Below, in pieces: positions 6,489 to 14,640 of a DNA stretch of 50,811 nt. The notes under the pieces were generated by a model. The model had not been told where the DNA came from, ran no database searches, and saw nothing but the letters and a program-made list of their open reading frames with translations. The stretch is from Ignavibacteriota bacterium (lineage in GTDB: Bacteria; Bacteroidota; Ignavibacteria; Palsa-1295), in assembly GCA_003151825.1 (NCBI GenBank), contig PLYO01000041.1:125042-175852 (forward strand), read 5' to 3'. The position numbers were made by a program, and so were the translations under genes. How positions within the stretch are numbered: the first letter of the stretch is position 1; each line of letters begins with the position of its first letter.

Positions 6489-9172
6489 TCCTCCCAGGAA
6501 AATTTGGCCTTTTCGTCGTTGGCGTCCTTTGGGTCGTTGCCATGGGCAAAACGCTTCACGCCCAAACAGCGCCCCCGCCTCCCGTCGATAGCACCGCGCC
6601 GAAGCTCAAGCAAATTCGCCCGGGTGTTTCACTGCCCGACTCGCTTTATATCGCGCGCGATACGACGAAAGGCGATATCGATACCATTGTCCGCTACACG
6701 GCAAAAGATTCGACCGTCTTCGATCTTCCGCGCAAGCGAATGATCCTCACGAACGACGGCATCGTCGAATTCGAAAACCGGGAGATGGACGCCTACAACA
6801 TCGTCATGGATTTTCAGCAAAATCTGATGACGTCTTATAGTTACGATGTCGATTCCGTTGTTGCTGCGTCGCTCGCGCTCAGGCGGCGCATTCTGCGCGA
6901 TACGACGCGCGCAAAAACCCGAGGCGCGCCCAAGCTGACCGAAGGCGCGACCGTCTATGAAGGAGAAGTGATCGTCTATAATTTTAAGACCAAGCACGGC
7001 ACCGTCGAGCTTGGCACGACGGAAATGAATCAAGGTTTTTATTATGGCGAGAAGATCAAGCAAGTCGCGCCGAAAACGCTGTTTGTCCAAAACGGACGTT
7101 ACACGACATGCGACGCAGAAGTCCCGCATTATTATTTCGAATCGCCGGAGATGAAGGTTATCATGGGCGACCAAATTTTCGCGGCGCCGGTCATTTTGTA
7201 TGTTGCCGATGTGCCTATTTTCGTGTTGCCGTTTGGCGTATTTCCGAACCATGAGAGCGGTCGGCATTCCGGAATCATCATACCGAGTTATATGACGCAG
7301 GGCGGCCGCGGCTACGGACTGACGCACTTAGGATATTACCAGGTCTTCAACGACTATCTCGATGCCCGCGCTCAAACCGATATTTATACCGTCGGAGGAT
7401 ACAATGTCGATTTTATGACGGAATATATGAAACGATATTTGCTCAACAGTCCGGCCTCGATCGAATATGGCTTCGGGCAAACGCGCTTTTCGAGTGGCGA
7501 TCCATATGTAAATGATTGGCTTATCAAAGGCAGCTTGCCTAACCTGATTCTTGGGTACGAAACCTCTCTCTCCGCCAATCTCAGTTTCCAGAGCGATAAA
7601 TATAACCAACATAATGCCGTAAGCCAGCAGCAATTCCTCACGCAGGAGGTTACTTCGAGCGCGAGCTTCAGCACCGGCTGGTCCGACCTCGGAATTTCGC
7701 TTGGCGTGGACTATGAACGCTCCCAAAATTTGCTCGATGGTACCTATAATGAAAGCAGTCCGCAAATCAATCTCTCGAAAACGGCATGGTTCCCGTTTCA
7801 AGCCTCTGGCGGTGTAAATTCCGACCCGACTCTATCGTCCCTGCAAATCGGATATTCGTTTAGCGCGAGCCACAACCTTTCAAAAACAGCAGCCGTCCTT
7901 AACGGCGATACAACCTACCCGGTGAACGAAAATTACAGCATGTTGCACAGCCCTTCGATCAGCATTTCGCCAAAACTCGGATACTTCACCATCACCCCGA
8001 GTTTTGGTTTTCAGGACGCATGGCTCGTGCGCGAGCATAAGTTAAGCAATTTTCGCACATCCTACGTGAGAGATTCCACCGGCAAGATTATCGACTCGGT
8101 AACCGTTGCCGATACGACGACGACGCATCTTTTTAAAAATCTCTATAACTACAACGCCGGAGTCCACATCTCGACAACGCTCTATGGCATTGCGAATATC
8201 GGCGCCTTTGGCATCGAGGCTATTCGGCACACGATCCAGCCCTCGGTCAGTTTCACGTATCAACCCGATCTTTCCTCGCAAAACTATCTCCCGATTAAAA
8301 ATCCCATTGCGGGGCAGCCAACGACATATAATATTTTCGACGGTGAACCAAATGGAAGCATTGTCGGCCCCGGCAGATCGGAACTGATGTCGATGGATCT
8401 GAGCAATAGTTTCGATGCGAAAGTCGATCGGCAAATCACGAAAGATTCAACGTTTGTCGATCATGTGAAGCTGTTCAGTCTCGATGCGCAGAGCGGATAC
8501 AATCTTGTAACGAAGCTCATCAGCGCGCTTTCGCTGAGCGCCAGTTCTTCCATCGGAACCCTTTTTAGCTTGAGCGGCAACGCGAGCTTCTCGTTTTATC
8601 CGGTGAATTATCTGGGCGGCGATTCCACGAATTACTCGCTTTCGAGCCTTCACGAAGGCCTCGTTCGCGCGCAGTCCGTTTCCGCCGGACTCAATGGGAG
8701 CTTTTCCGCCTCGAAAACCACCGAAGGCGAGAACTACGATTCCTTGCGGCGTCTCTTTAACATCACTTCGCCGGAAGACGAGCGCGCGTTGTTTTTGGGC
8801 GGGTATTATCCGGGGGGGTATGTCGATGTTCCCTTTCGACCGAAATGGAATATCAGTTATGGATTGAGCTATCAGCAGACCTATAACCCGCTCGGCCCAC
8901 CGGAGCGCGATTTCGGCGCGAACGTATCGCTTTCGCTGCCGCTTACGGTTAATTGGCTTTTTACGACGACAGCTTCCTACGATTTGCTGAACAAAAAAAT
9001 TATCATTCCGCAGATTACTGTTCATCGGGATTTGCATTGCTGGGTCATGGATTTCTCCTATCGTCCGCCCGGTTCGGCAATTTCGGGATTCAATCTTACG
9101 ATCCAAATCAAAGCGCCGCAATTGCAGGATATTAAACTTACGCGGACGGAAAATACGTATGGCGAATTCTGA
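6485..9172 (+). CDS. lptD: LptD-like outer-membrane LPS assembly protein
   Basis: 895 residues. A signal peptide (about residues 1-26, hydrophobic LFVVGVLWVVAMG, ending near LHAQ) is followed by a proline-rich linker, an OstA-like jelly-roll region (about 70-200: GATVYEGEVIVYNFKTKHG, GRYTTCDAEVPHYYF) and a long beta-barrel with alternating aromatic strands. VADVPIFVLPFGVFPN and SGRHSGIIIPSY are typical of the LptD family in Bacteroidota. Known role: inserts lipopolysaccharide into the outer leaflet with LptE. The gene overlaps queC by four bases, an unusual coupling of envelope biogenesis to a tRNA-modification operon. No N-terminal cysteine pair like that of E. coli was seen, so the disulfide rearrangement may not apply. 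The symbol is by family; orthology is not proven. Confidence 0.85.
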   Translation: MILPGKFGLFVVGVLWVVAMGKTLHAQTAPPPPVDSTAPKLKQIRPGVSLPDSLYIARDTTKGDIDTIVRYTAKDSTVFDLPRKRMILTNDGIVEFENREMDAYNIVMDFQQNLMTSYSYDVDSVVAASLALRRRILRDTTRAKTRGAPKLTEGATVYEGEVIVYNFKTKHGTVELGTTEMNQGFYYGEKIKQVAPKTLFVQNGRYTTCDAEVPHYYFESPEMKVIMGDQIFAAPVILYVADVPIFVLPFGVFPNHESGRHSGIIIPSYMTQGGRGYGLTHLGYYQVFNDYLDARAQTDIYTVGGYNVDFMTEYMKRYLLNSPASIEYGFGQTRFSSGDPYVNDWLIKGSLPNLILGYETSLSANLSFQSDKYNQHNAVSQQQFLTQEVTSSASFSTGWSDLGISLGVDYERSQNLLDGTYNESSPQINLSKTAWFPFQASGGVNSDPTLSSLQIGYSFSASHNLSKTAAVLNGDTTYPVNENYSMLHSPSISISPKLGYFTITPSFGFQDAWLVREHKLSNFRTSYVRDSTGKIIDSVTVADTTTTHLFKNLYNYNAGVHISTTLYGIANIGAFGIEAIRHTIQPSVSFTYQPDLSSQNYLPIKNPIAGQPTTYNIFDGEPNGSIVGPGRSELMSMDLSNSFDAKVDRQITKDSTFVDHVKLFSLDAQSGYNLVTKLISALSLSASSSIGTLFSLSGNASFSFYPVNYLGGDSTNYSLSSLHEGLVRAQSVSAGLNGSFSASKTTEGENYDSLRRLFNITSPEDERALFLGGYYPGGYVDVPFRPKWNISYGLSYQQTYNPLGPPERDFGANVSLSLPLTVNWLFTTTASYDLLNKKIIIPQITVHRDLHCWVMDFSYRPPGSAISGFNLTIQIKAPQLQDIKLTRTENTYGEF

Positions 9173-9343
9173 CCACGATTCCCAGGATTAAAATGATTTT
9201 CAGGATGGGAAAAATATGTATGTCATTGCGAGAAGCGTTCGGCGACCGGAGGTAGCCGAACGCGACAAAGCAATCAGTCAAAGGAAGGGATTGCTTCGTC
9301 GAAGTTGTTCCGCTTTGCTCCACAACTTCTCCTCGCAATGACA
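9173..9343. repeat. Composite palindromic repeat between lptD and tilS
   Basis: After a short repeat (CCACGATTCCCAGGATT...) comes an element bounded by TGTCATTGCGAG (9221-9232) and CTCGCAATGACA (9332-9343), exact reverse complements. Inside are further hairpins: GCGTTCGGC...GCCGAACGC and GAAGTTGT...ACAACTTC. The right terminus contains the ATG used by tilS. Confidence 0.85.
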
Positions 9344-10339
9344 TTTCACGAGAAGACCATCAAATCGCTTAGGAATCTTGGTGTTTCAAGCAATTCCTCG
9401 TTACTCATCACCGTCAGCGGCGGGCCGGATTCGCTGGCGCTCGCGCATGTTATGCAATCGCTGCGCGGGACGGAAGCATTTGCAAGCGTGGCCGTCGCGC
9501 ATGTGAATCACCAACTTCGCGGAGATGAATCGAACCGGGAGGAAGAAGCCGTTCGCAATTATTGCAAATCGCGGGATGTCGCATTCGAATTAAAACGTGT
9601 CGATACCTTGCGTATTGCGGAGCATGAAAAAACCGGCATTGAGGAAACGGCCCGCAAGCTCCGCTACGAATTTTTCGAAGAACTCACCGAAAAAATCGGA
9701 TTCGATTTCGTGCTTACCGCTCACACGGCCAACGATCAGGCAGAAACCGTTATCCTGAATATGATTCGCGGCTCGGGCGTGCGTGGGCTGGCAGGCATTC
9801 CTCCAAAGCGAAAACTTGGTGATGCTTTCGTTATTCGGCCCTGGCTCGGCGTGACGAAAGCGGAAATTTTAGAATATCTTCAGGAGCATCATCTTATCGC
9901 CGCGCATGACGCATCGAATGACGAGCTGATCTTCCGGCGCAATCAGGTTCGGCAAAAAGTGATGCCTGCATTAGAAGAAGTTTGGCCCGATCGCGAGCCG
10001 GTCAAGACACTCGCCGCGCTCGCGGAGCGAATGCGGGAACTTTCCATTTTCTTAGATACGCTTGCCAAAGAAAAATTGGAATTGTTGCAGGAGGATGGGG
10101 GACTCTCCATAGCAGGTGTGCAATCGCTGGGCGGATTTTTGCTTCATACTGTCATTGAAGCGTGGATTCATCGGGAATTCGGACATTACGGCCTTACCTC
10201 CGAAGAAACTCCCCGCATCGAAACGTGGATCGCATCTACATCGCCACGCATGGATTTGCGCCGGGGCCTCAGCCTTCGGAAAGATGGGAACATTCTCCGA
10301 TTGGAGAGCGATGGACGGGAGATGTTTTACAATGAATAA
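9338..10339 (+). CDS. tilS: tRNA(Ile)-lysidine synthase
   Basis: TilS attaches lysine to C34 of the CAU tRNA-Ile so that it reads AUA; it is normally essential. 333 residues: the N-terminal PP-loop ATPase with SGGPDS (27-32), HVNHQLRGDES, and TAHTANDQAETVILNMIRGSG are all present. The length is like the short form known from Aquifex rather than the E. coli enzyme, although some C-terminal domain remains. The ATG at 9338 lies within the terminal CTCGCAATGACA of a palindromic repeat; the next ATG upstream (9305) would translate repeat sequence and has no support. No Shine-Dalgarno is seen. Confidence 0.94.
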   Translation: MTFHEKTIKSLRNLGVSSNSSLLITVSGGPDSLALAHVMQSLRGTEAFASVAVAHVNHQLRGDESNREEEAVRNYCKSRDVAFELKRVDTLRIAEHEKTGIEETARKLRYEFFEELTEKIGFDFVLTAHTANDQAETVILNMIRGSGVRGLAGIPPKRKLGDAFVIRPWLGVTKAEILEYLQEHHLIAAHDASNDELIFRRNQVRQKVMPALEEVWPDREPVKTLAALAERMRELSIFLDTLAKEKLELLQEDGGLSIAGVQSLGGFLLHTVIEAWIHREFGHYGLTSEETPRIETWIASTSPRMDLRRGLSLRKDGNILRLESDGREMFYNE

Positions 10340-10387
10340 TATATTTAGAAAGCGACTCAATTTGAATTGGGCTAAATAATTTTTAAA

Positions 10388-10415
10388 TGTCATTCCCGCG
10401 AAAGCGGGAATGACA
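10388..10415. terminator. 12-bp perfect hairpin with GAAA loop
   Basis: TGTCATTCCCGC-GAAA-GCGGGAATGACA. The stem is perfect and the loop is a GNRA tetraloop. It lies 48 bases after tilS and 55 before the next gene. There is no U-tract directly after it, so it may be a dispersed palindrome rather than a true intrinsic terminator. Confidence 0.55.
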
Positions 10416-10470
10416 ACATCCTCTTTTCAAGTAGTGGAACCGCTCTGCCGCTATCGTTCTTAAATAGTTT

Positions 10471-11808
10471 ATGCGCTCTCGTTTTTTTATTCTCGTTTTA
10501 TTTGTCGTTTCGTTTGCACGCCCTGCATTCGCTCAGTCCGGCAGCGTGCTGGATACGCGCCGCGATGTTGCAAAGCGCGATACTCGCTTTGGCTTGCAGT
10601 CCGCCAGCGGTGACGCTGCCATCACAATCAAGAATGTGGATATTACCCATTTTCCGGAGATGGGCGTTATTTTTTCTGCAGTCGATCGGCGTAATCAATT
10701 TATTCGCACGCTCCGCAAGGAGGATTTGGTGCTTGTCGAAAATGGCCTCGAGCGCCCAATCATTTCGCTCGATCTTGTGAGCGGCGAAAATCGGGTTCCC
10801 ATCGACATTGTGTTTGTGATCGATCAGACGGCTTCGATGACCGACATGATCGGCACCGTCAAGGCGAATGTCAATCAATTTGCGGAGGAATTGGTGCAGC
10901 ATGGCTTCGATTACCGTTTGGGCCTCGTGCGCTTCAGCGACATTGTGGAATGGACAAGCCCTATGCTGACCGACGACGTTTCCGAGTTCGAAAAATGGGT
11001 CGCCGATATTCAAACGGTCGGCGGCGGCGATCCGAAAGAGAACGCACTCGAAGGACTTCATGCCATCGAAGACCTGCCGTTTCGTCCCATCGCCATTCGC
11101 ATGGCCGTGCTCATCACCGACGCGCAGTGCCACCAGCAAGGCGAGCATGGCGATGGCACGACCGACTTCACGATGCAAACGATGGGCGACTGGCTGTATG
11201 AGCGCGAGGTGCGCCTGCTCACCGTCACGCCGCCGGAATATCCGGAATATCACGGCATGGCCAACGCAACCGATGGCGCAAGCTTCGATCTCGGCCAAAG
11301 CTTCGCGAGTTCCGTCGAAGATCTCGCGACGAGCGTTACGAGTTTATACTCGATGAAATATGTTTCCCAATCCACGCTCGCGCCGGATTCTGTTCATATC
11401 GACTTGCTCCGCTCCGATGACCATTCCGTCCTCGCAACGCGCAAGCTGCTCGCTATGGAACCGGGCCGCCGGTTCGTCTTCGAGGACTTGCAATTCGCAC
11501 CAAACCAGACACAGCTTTTAAACGAGTTTATTCCCGAACTCGAGCGCGTCGTGCGGCTCATGCACGTCAGACCCTCGATGCGTATCCGCATCGAGGGCCA
11601 CGCGGACTCCACCGGACAGGCCGGAACTAATATGAAAGTTTCCGAAGGTCGGGCGATTGCCGTCAAACGCTATCTGATGCAGTCCGGCATTGCGCCGGAT
11701 AGAATCGAGACGGTGGGCTATGCCGCTCTGCGCCCCGTTGCATCGAACGCAACCGAAGCCGGGCGCCGGCTCAACCGCCGCATCGAATTTCTGATCCTCA
11801 CTAAATAA
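10471..11808 (+). CDS. Exported VWA-OmpA fusion protein
   Basis: 445 residues. Signal peptide 1-21 (FFILVLFVVSFARPAFA). Von Willebrand factor A domain about residues 112-290 with a MIDAS-like DQTAS (118-122), one residue different from the usual DxSxS. OmpA-type peptidoglycan-binding domain about 350-445, with IEGHADSTG and GRRLNRRIEF. The protein is therefore periplasmic or outer-membrane tethered to peptidoglycan and may bind a partner through the metal site; the partner is unknown. It ends one base before the aat start, so the two are co-translated. Same architecture occurs in many Bacteroidota proteins of unknown role. Confidence 0.9.
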   Translation: MRSRFFILVLFVVSFARPAFAQSGSVLDTRRDVAKRDTRFGLQSASGDAAITIKNVDITHFPEMGVIFSAVDRRNQFIRTLRKEDLVLVENGLERPIISLDLVSGENRVPIDIVFVIDQTASMTDMIGTVKANVNQFAEELVQHGFDYRLGLVRFSDIVEWTSPMLTDDVSEFEKWVADIQTVGGGDPKENALEGLHAIEDLPFRPIAIRMAVLITDAQCHQQGEHGDGTTDFTMQTMGDWLYEREVRLLTVTPPEYPEYHGMANATDGASFDLGQSFASSVEDLATSVTSLYSMKYVSQSTLAPDSVHIDLLRSDDHSVLATRKLLAMEPGRRFVFEDLQFAPNQTQLLNEFIPELERVVRLMHVRPSMRIRIEGHADSTGQAGTNMKVSEGRAIAVKRYLMQSGIAPDRIETVGYAALRPVASNATEAGRRLNRRIEFLILTK

Positions 11809-11809
11809 C

Positions 11810-12493
11810 GTGATCGCTCGCCCGAATACACTCCTCACGCCCGCGCTTGTATTGAACGCATACACGCAGGGCTTTTTTCCTATGGCGAATGAGCATGGAA
11901 AAATCGGATTTTATGCCTATGAGCCGCGCGGCATTATTCCATTAGACGAGCGATTCACTATTCGCAAATCGCTGCGGAGTATTCTGAAAAAAAAGAATTA
12001 CGAGATTAGATTCGATACCGCCCCGCTCGAAGTACTGCGCGCCTGCTCCCGCATGGACGACAACGTTCCCACCGAAGAACGCTGGCTTTCGGAAGAGCTG
12101 ATAGAAATGTATATGGAACTTTTCAAAATGGGCCGAATGCATACGCTAGAAGTATGGACCTCTCCCCCGGCCCCTCTCCTTGGTAAGGAGAGGGGAGTTA
12201 TTCCCCTCTCCTTACCAAGGAGAGGGGTTAGGGGAGAGGTGCGGCTCATTGGCGGTCTTTACGGCCTCACCTTTGGCGCGGCATTTTGCGGCGAGTCGAT
12301 GTTCTCGCGCGCACCGTATGCTTCGCAGGTCGCCTTAGTCCATTTAGTCGAGCGGCTTCGGCTAAAAGGCTTCCAGTTGCTCGACGCGCAGATGCCGAGC
12401 GAGCATCTTCATCAATTTGGGATGTACGAATGTTCGAATGAGGAATATCTCACGTTGTTCCATGCCGCCGAGACGATAGACGTGAAGTGGTGA
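11810..12493 (+). CDS. aat: Leucyl/phenylalanyl-tRNA-protein transferase with repeat insertion
   Basis: Aat adds Leu or Phe to N-terminal Arg/Lys of proteins, marking them for ClpAP (N-degron pathway). 227 residues from a GTG at 11810. Seen: LVLNAYTQGFFPMA (14-27), TIRKSLR, and GLTFGAAFCGESMFSRAPYAS (152-172), the family signature. Residues about 117-144, between the strand MHTLEVW and RLIGGLYG, are encoded by a palindromic element; removing them would join the two as in E. coli. The insert should lie in a surface loop, so activity could persist. No ATG is available; the GTG follows the upstream stop by one base. Confidence 0.94.
   Translation: MIARPNTLLTPALVLNAYTQGFFPMANEHGKIGFYAYEPRGIIPLDERFTIRKSLRSILKKKNYEIRFDTAPLEVLRACSRMDDNVPTEERWLSEELIEMYMELFKMGRMHTLEVWTSPPAPLLGKERGVIPLSLPRRGVRGEVRLIGGLYGLTFGAAFCGESMFSRAPYASQVALVHLVERLRLKGFQLLDAQMPSEHLHQFGMYECSNEEYLTLFHAAETIDVKW
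12158..12241. repeat. 84-bp palindromic element inside aat
   Basis: Outer ends ACCTCTCCC and GGGGAGAGGT pair; inside, CCCCTCTCCTTGGTAAGG and CCTTACCAAGGAGAGGGG (both near-palindromic) flank AGTTATT. Exactly 28 codons, read in frame. Same family as the queE and GNAT elements and the second half of the murB one. Confidence 0.88.
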
Positions 12494-12553
12494 GCATCAG
12501 TGCCTCAATTGTAATTGAACTATTTTCTTCGCCGAGGACTTTAGCTCAACTCT

Positions 12554-13372
12554 ATGCCCATTGTGCCACAACCATTCTCACGCACATCAGCCTCCGTTGA
12601 CGACTCGGTCAAGGTTCACGTTCACGATTACTGGAACGCGAACCCATGCGGCACGCAATTTACCGAACTCGAACCTGGAACAAAGGCTTTTTACGATGAG
12701 GTCGAGCGGTTCCGCTATGCCTCGCAGCCGTTTATGGAACGGCTTTGCAAGTTCAAGGAATTTCGTGGGAAGAAGCTCCTCGAAATCGGGTGCGGCATGG
12801 GAACCGACTCGCTCCAATTCGCGCGCAATGGCGCAATCGTAACGGGGGTCGATCTCACCGAGGAAGGCCCACGCCTTGCTGGCGAGCGATTCCGCGCCGA
12901 AGGACTCACTGGCGAGTTCCGCACTGCCGACGCCGAATCGCTCCCATTTCCCGACGCCTCGTTCGATGCCGTTTTTTCCTTCGGTGTGCTGCACCACACG
13001 CCGAACACGCAACAAGCGATCGATGAAGTCTATCGCGTGCTGAAGCCCGGCGGCGAGGCGATCATCATGCTCTACCACAAGCATTCGGTTCACACCTGGC
13101 TTGGGACGCCGATCTATTTTCTGACCGGACTCCTGAAAGGCAAGCTGCGCGGCTTCAGCGAATGGGTGCGCGTCTATGACGGCACGTCGAACCCACTCGG
13201 CAAAGCCTATTCTCGCCGCGAGCTTCGGCGCATGTTCGCAAAGTTCCGGAATGTTCATTTCGCCGTCTGCGATTCCATTCGCCGCCGCTGGCCCGCTTGG
13301 GCCAACCGTATCAACCAAACTCTTTTCGCCAACTGGGCCGGATTTTGGATGATGATATACGGAACGAAATGA
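12554..13372 (+). CDS. Class I SAM-dependent methyltransferase
   Basis: 272 residues, Methyltransf_11 type. Seen: KLLEIGCGMGTDSLQFA (74-90) for SAM binding, VTGVDLTEEG, FDAVFSFGVLHHTPN (the acidic and post-II motifs), and EVYRVLKPGGEAIIMLY. The preceding VHDYWNANPCGTQF resembles the N-terminus of a family of small-molecule methyltransferases in polysaccharide or secondary-metabolite clusters; the substrate is unknown. After the core, a region with LGTPIYFLTGLL could lie against the membrane. It is the last gene of the + strand run and converges on the porin gene. Confidence 0.88.
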   Translation: MPIVPQPFSRTSASVDDSVKVHVHDYWNANPCGTQFTELEPGTKAFYDEVERFRYASQPFMERLCKFKEFRGKKLLEIGCGMGTDSLQFARNGAIVTGVDLTEEGPRLAGERFRAEGLTGEFRTADAESLPFPDASFDAVFSFGVLHHTPNTQQAIDEVYRVLKPGGEAIIMLYHKHSVHTWLGTPIYFLTGLLKGKLRGFSEWVRVYDGTSNPLGKAYSRRELRRMFAKFRNVHFAVCDSIRRRWPAWANRINQTLFANWAGFWMMIYGTK

Positions 13373-13452
13373 GAATTACGAGGTAGTCATACGATTTAAA
13401 ATTTGAATAAGAATTTGCCATTCTGCTTTCGCCAGAATGATTTGTTGTCGAT

Positions 13453-14592
13453 TTAAAAAACATAACCCGCGCCGAGTCCGAATTCGCGGCGCTCATACGG
13501 CGAATCGGTGCTCGTCCAGCGGTAATCGGCTTTTAGAATCAGCCCGTTCATGGGTTTGTATGCGAAGCCTCCCGTGATGGCTTTGTGGTTCGTCCACGCA
13601 ATCGTTGTAGATAAAAATTCTGGGTCAACGGGTGTCATTTGCGCGAAGGAATAGGATTCATATCTCGCAAAAGTGAACAATTCCCATTTCGATTTTTCTA
13701 TCAGCGAAAGCAGATTGAACGCAGCTTCTCCGTAGCCGCCGGCAATTTCGGTAGGAACTCCATCGAAGTCCGAAGCATCGCCGGTATTGATAAACGCTCC
13801 CTCTGCGCGCAGGCGCCACGGCCCATGCGCATATTCGGCGTCGAGATCGCCAAGCACGAACGCTCGCGAAAGTTCCTGGGTGTATCCTCGCTCCAGGTAT
13901 CCCGATGCTCCAAGCAAAAGGCCAGAGACCTGGTCGTAATTTAGCTTCGCGGAAAGCGCTGGATGCGATGCGTCGCTGCCGGCAAGCGTATCGCTGGTTG
14001 CCGCGCCGGCAGAACCTTCTTGTTTTGCCGGGTCGAGGCCGTTCATCGTGATAGCGTTCGTGTGAAGTCCTTCCGTGAGATAAAGCTGATAGCTAAGCGT
14101 CTTCGATGCGTCGCCATAAATTCCCGTTCCGATTTCTCGCCAGGTCGAAGGAATCACGATTTGATCGAAGAGCGGACGCGACACGCTGTAAAATGTTGTC
14201 GGCTCGTGCGCCTGGTTGACGATGCCAATGGGAAGCACGACAAGCCCCGCGCGCCAGCCGATCCAATCCGAGGCGCGATACTCGAGGTACGCTTGCTCGA
14301 TCCCGATTTCGCCACCCACTCCGCCTTCGATTTTCACATTTTCAATTTCCGTCTCGGATCGAAAGGTCCAGCGCGGGTCAAACGTGTGATCGAGATAGAT
14401 GACGAAGCGATCGATATCCAGCCGCGGAAGTTCGCCATCATCGAAACGTTTATACGACATTTCCCCGTAGCCGCCGACGTAGGTCTGAGTGGATTGCCCG
14501 AACGAGCGAGAACTCACGAGCAGGAAAATCAAAAGGAACAAGATGCTATTAAGACTTAGTCTTAATCGTAGATTATGAACAGGTCGAGTCAT
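13453..14592 (-). CDS. Outer-membrane porin-like beta-barrel, probably Fur-regulated
   Basis: 379 residues. N-terminal signal (LFLLIFLLVSSRSFGQ) and then a beta-barrel of the phosphate-selective porin O/P type: YVGGYGEMSYKRF, FRSETEIENVK, EQAYLEYR, RAGLVVLPIGIVNQAHEPTTF. It ends with GLGAGYVF, with the usual C-terminal aromatic. It would let a small anionic or hydrophilic solute across the outer membrane; substrate unknown. A perfect 19-bp palindrome matching the one before fur lies at 14548-14566, i.e. in codons 9-15 if the ATG at 14592 is used. A TTG at 14541 would put the palindrome upstream but leaves a minimal signal peptide. Last of three minus-strand genes after fur. Confidence 0.8.
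   Translation of the reverse strand: MTRPVHNLRLRLSLNSILFLLIFLLVSSRSFGQSTQTYVGGYGEMSYKRFDDGELPRLDIDRFVIYLDHTFDPRWTFRSETEIENVKIEGGVGGEIGIEQAYLEYRASDWIGWRAGLVVLPIGIVNQAHEPTTFYSVSRPLFDQIVIPSTWREIGTGIYGDASKTLSYQLYLTEGLHTNAITMNGLDPAKQEGSAGAATSDTLAGSDASHPALSAKLNYDQVSGLLLGASGYLERGYTQELSRAFVLGDLDAEYAHGPWRLRAEGAFINTGDASDFDGVPTEIAGGYGEAAFNLLSLIEKSKWELFTFARYESYSFAQMTPVDPEFLSTTIAWTNHKAITGGFAYKPMNGLILKADYRWTSTDSPYERREFGLGAGYVF
14548..14566. promoter_or_regulatory. Perfect 19-bp Fur-type palindrome at the porin start
   Basis: ATTAAGACTTAGTCTTAAT is a perfect 9-1-9 palindrome, the geometry of a classical Fur box, and differs at two positions from the site at 16537-16555 before fur. It overlaps the first codons of the porin reading frame. 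Confidence 0.65.
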
Positions 14593-14640
14593 TGATATGA
14601 AGTTTAGTTGGAAAAATAAAAATTGGTTATTGCGCTGGGA

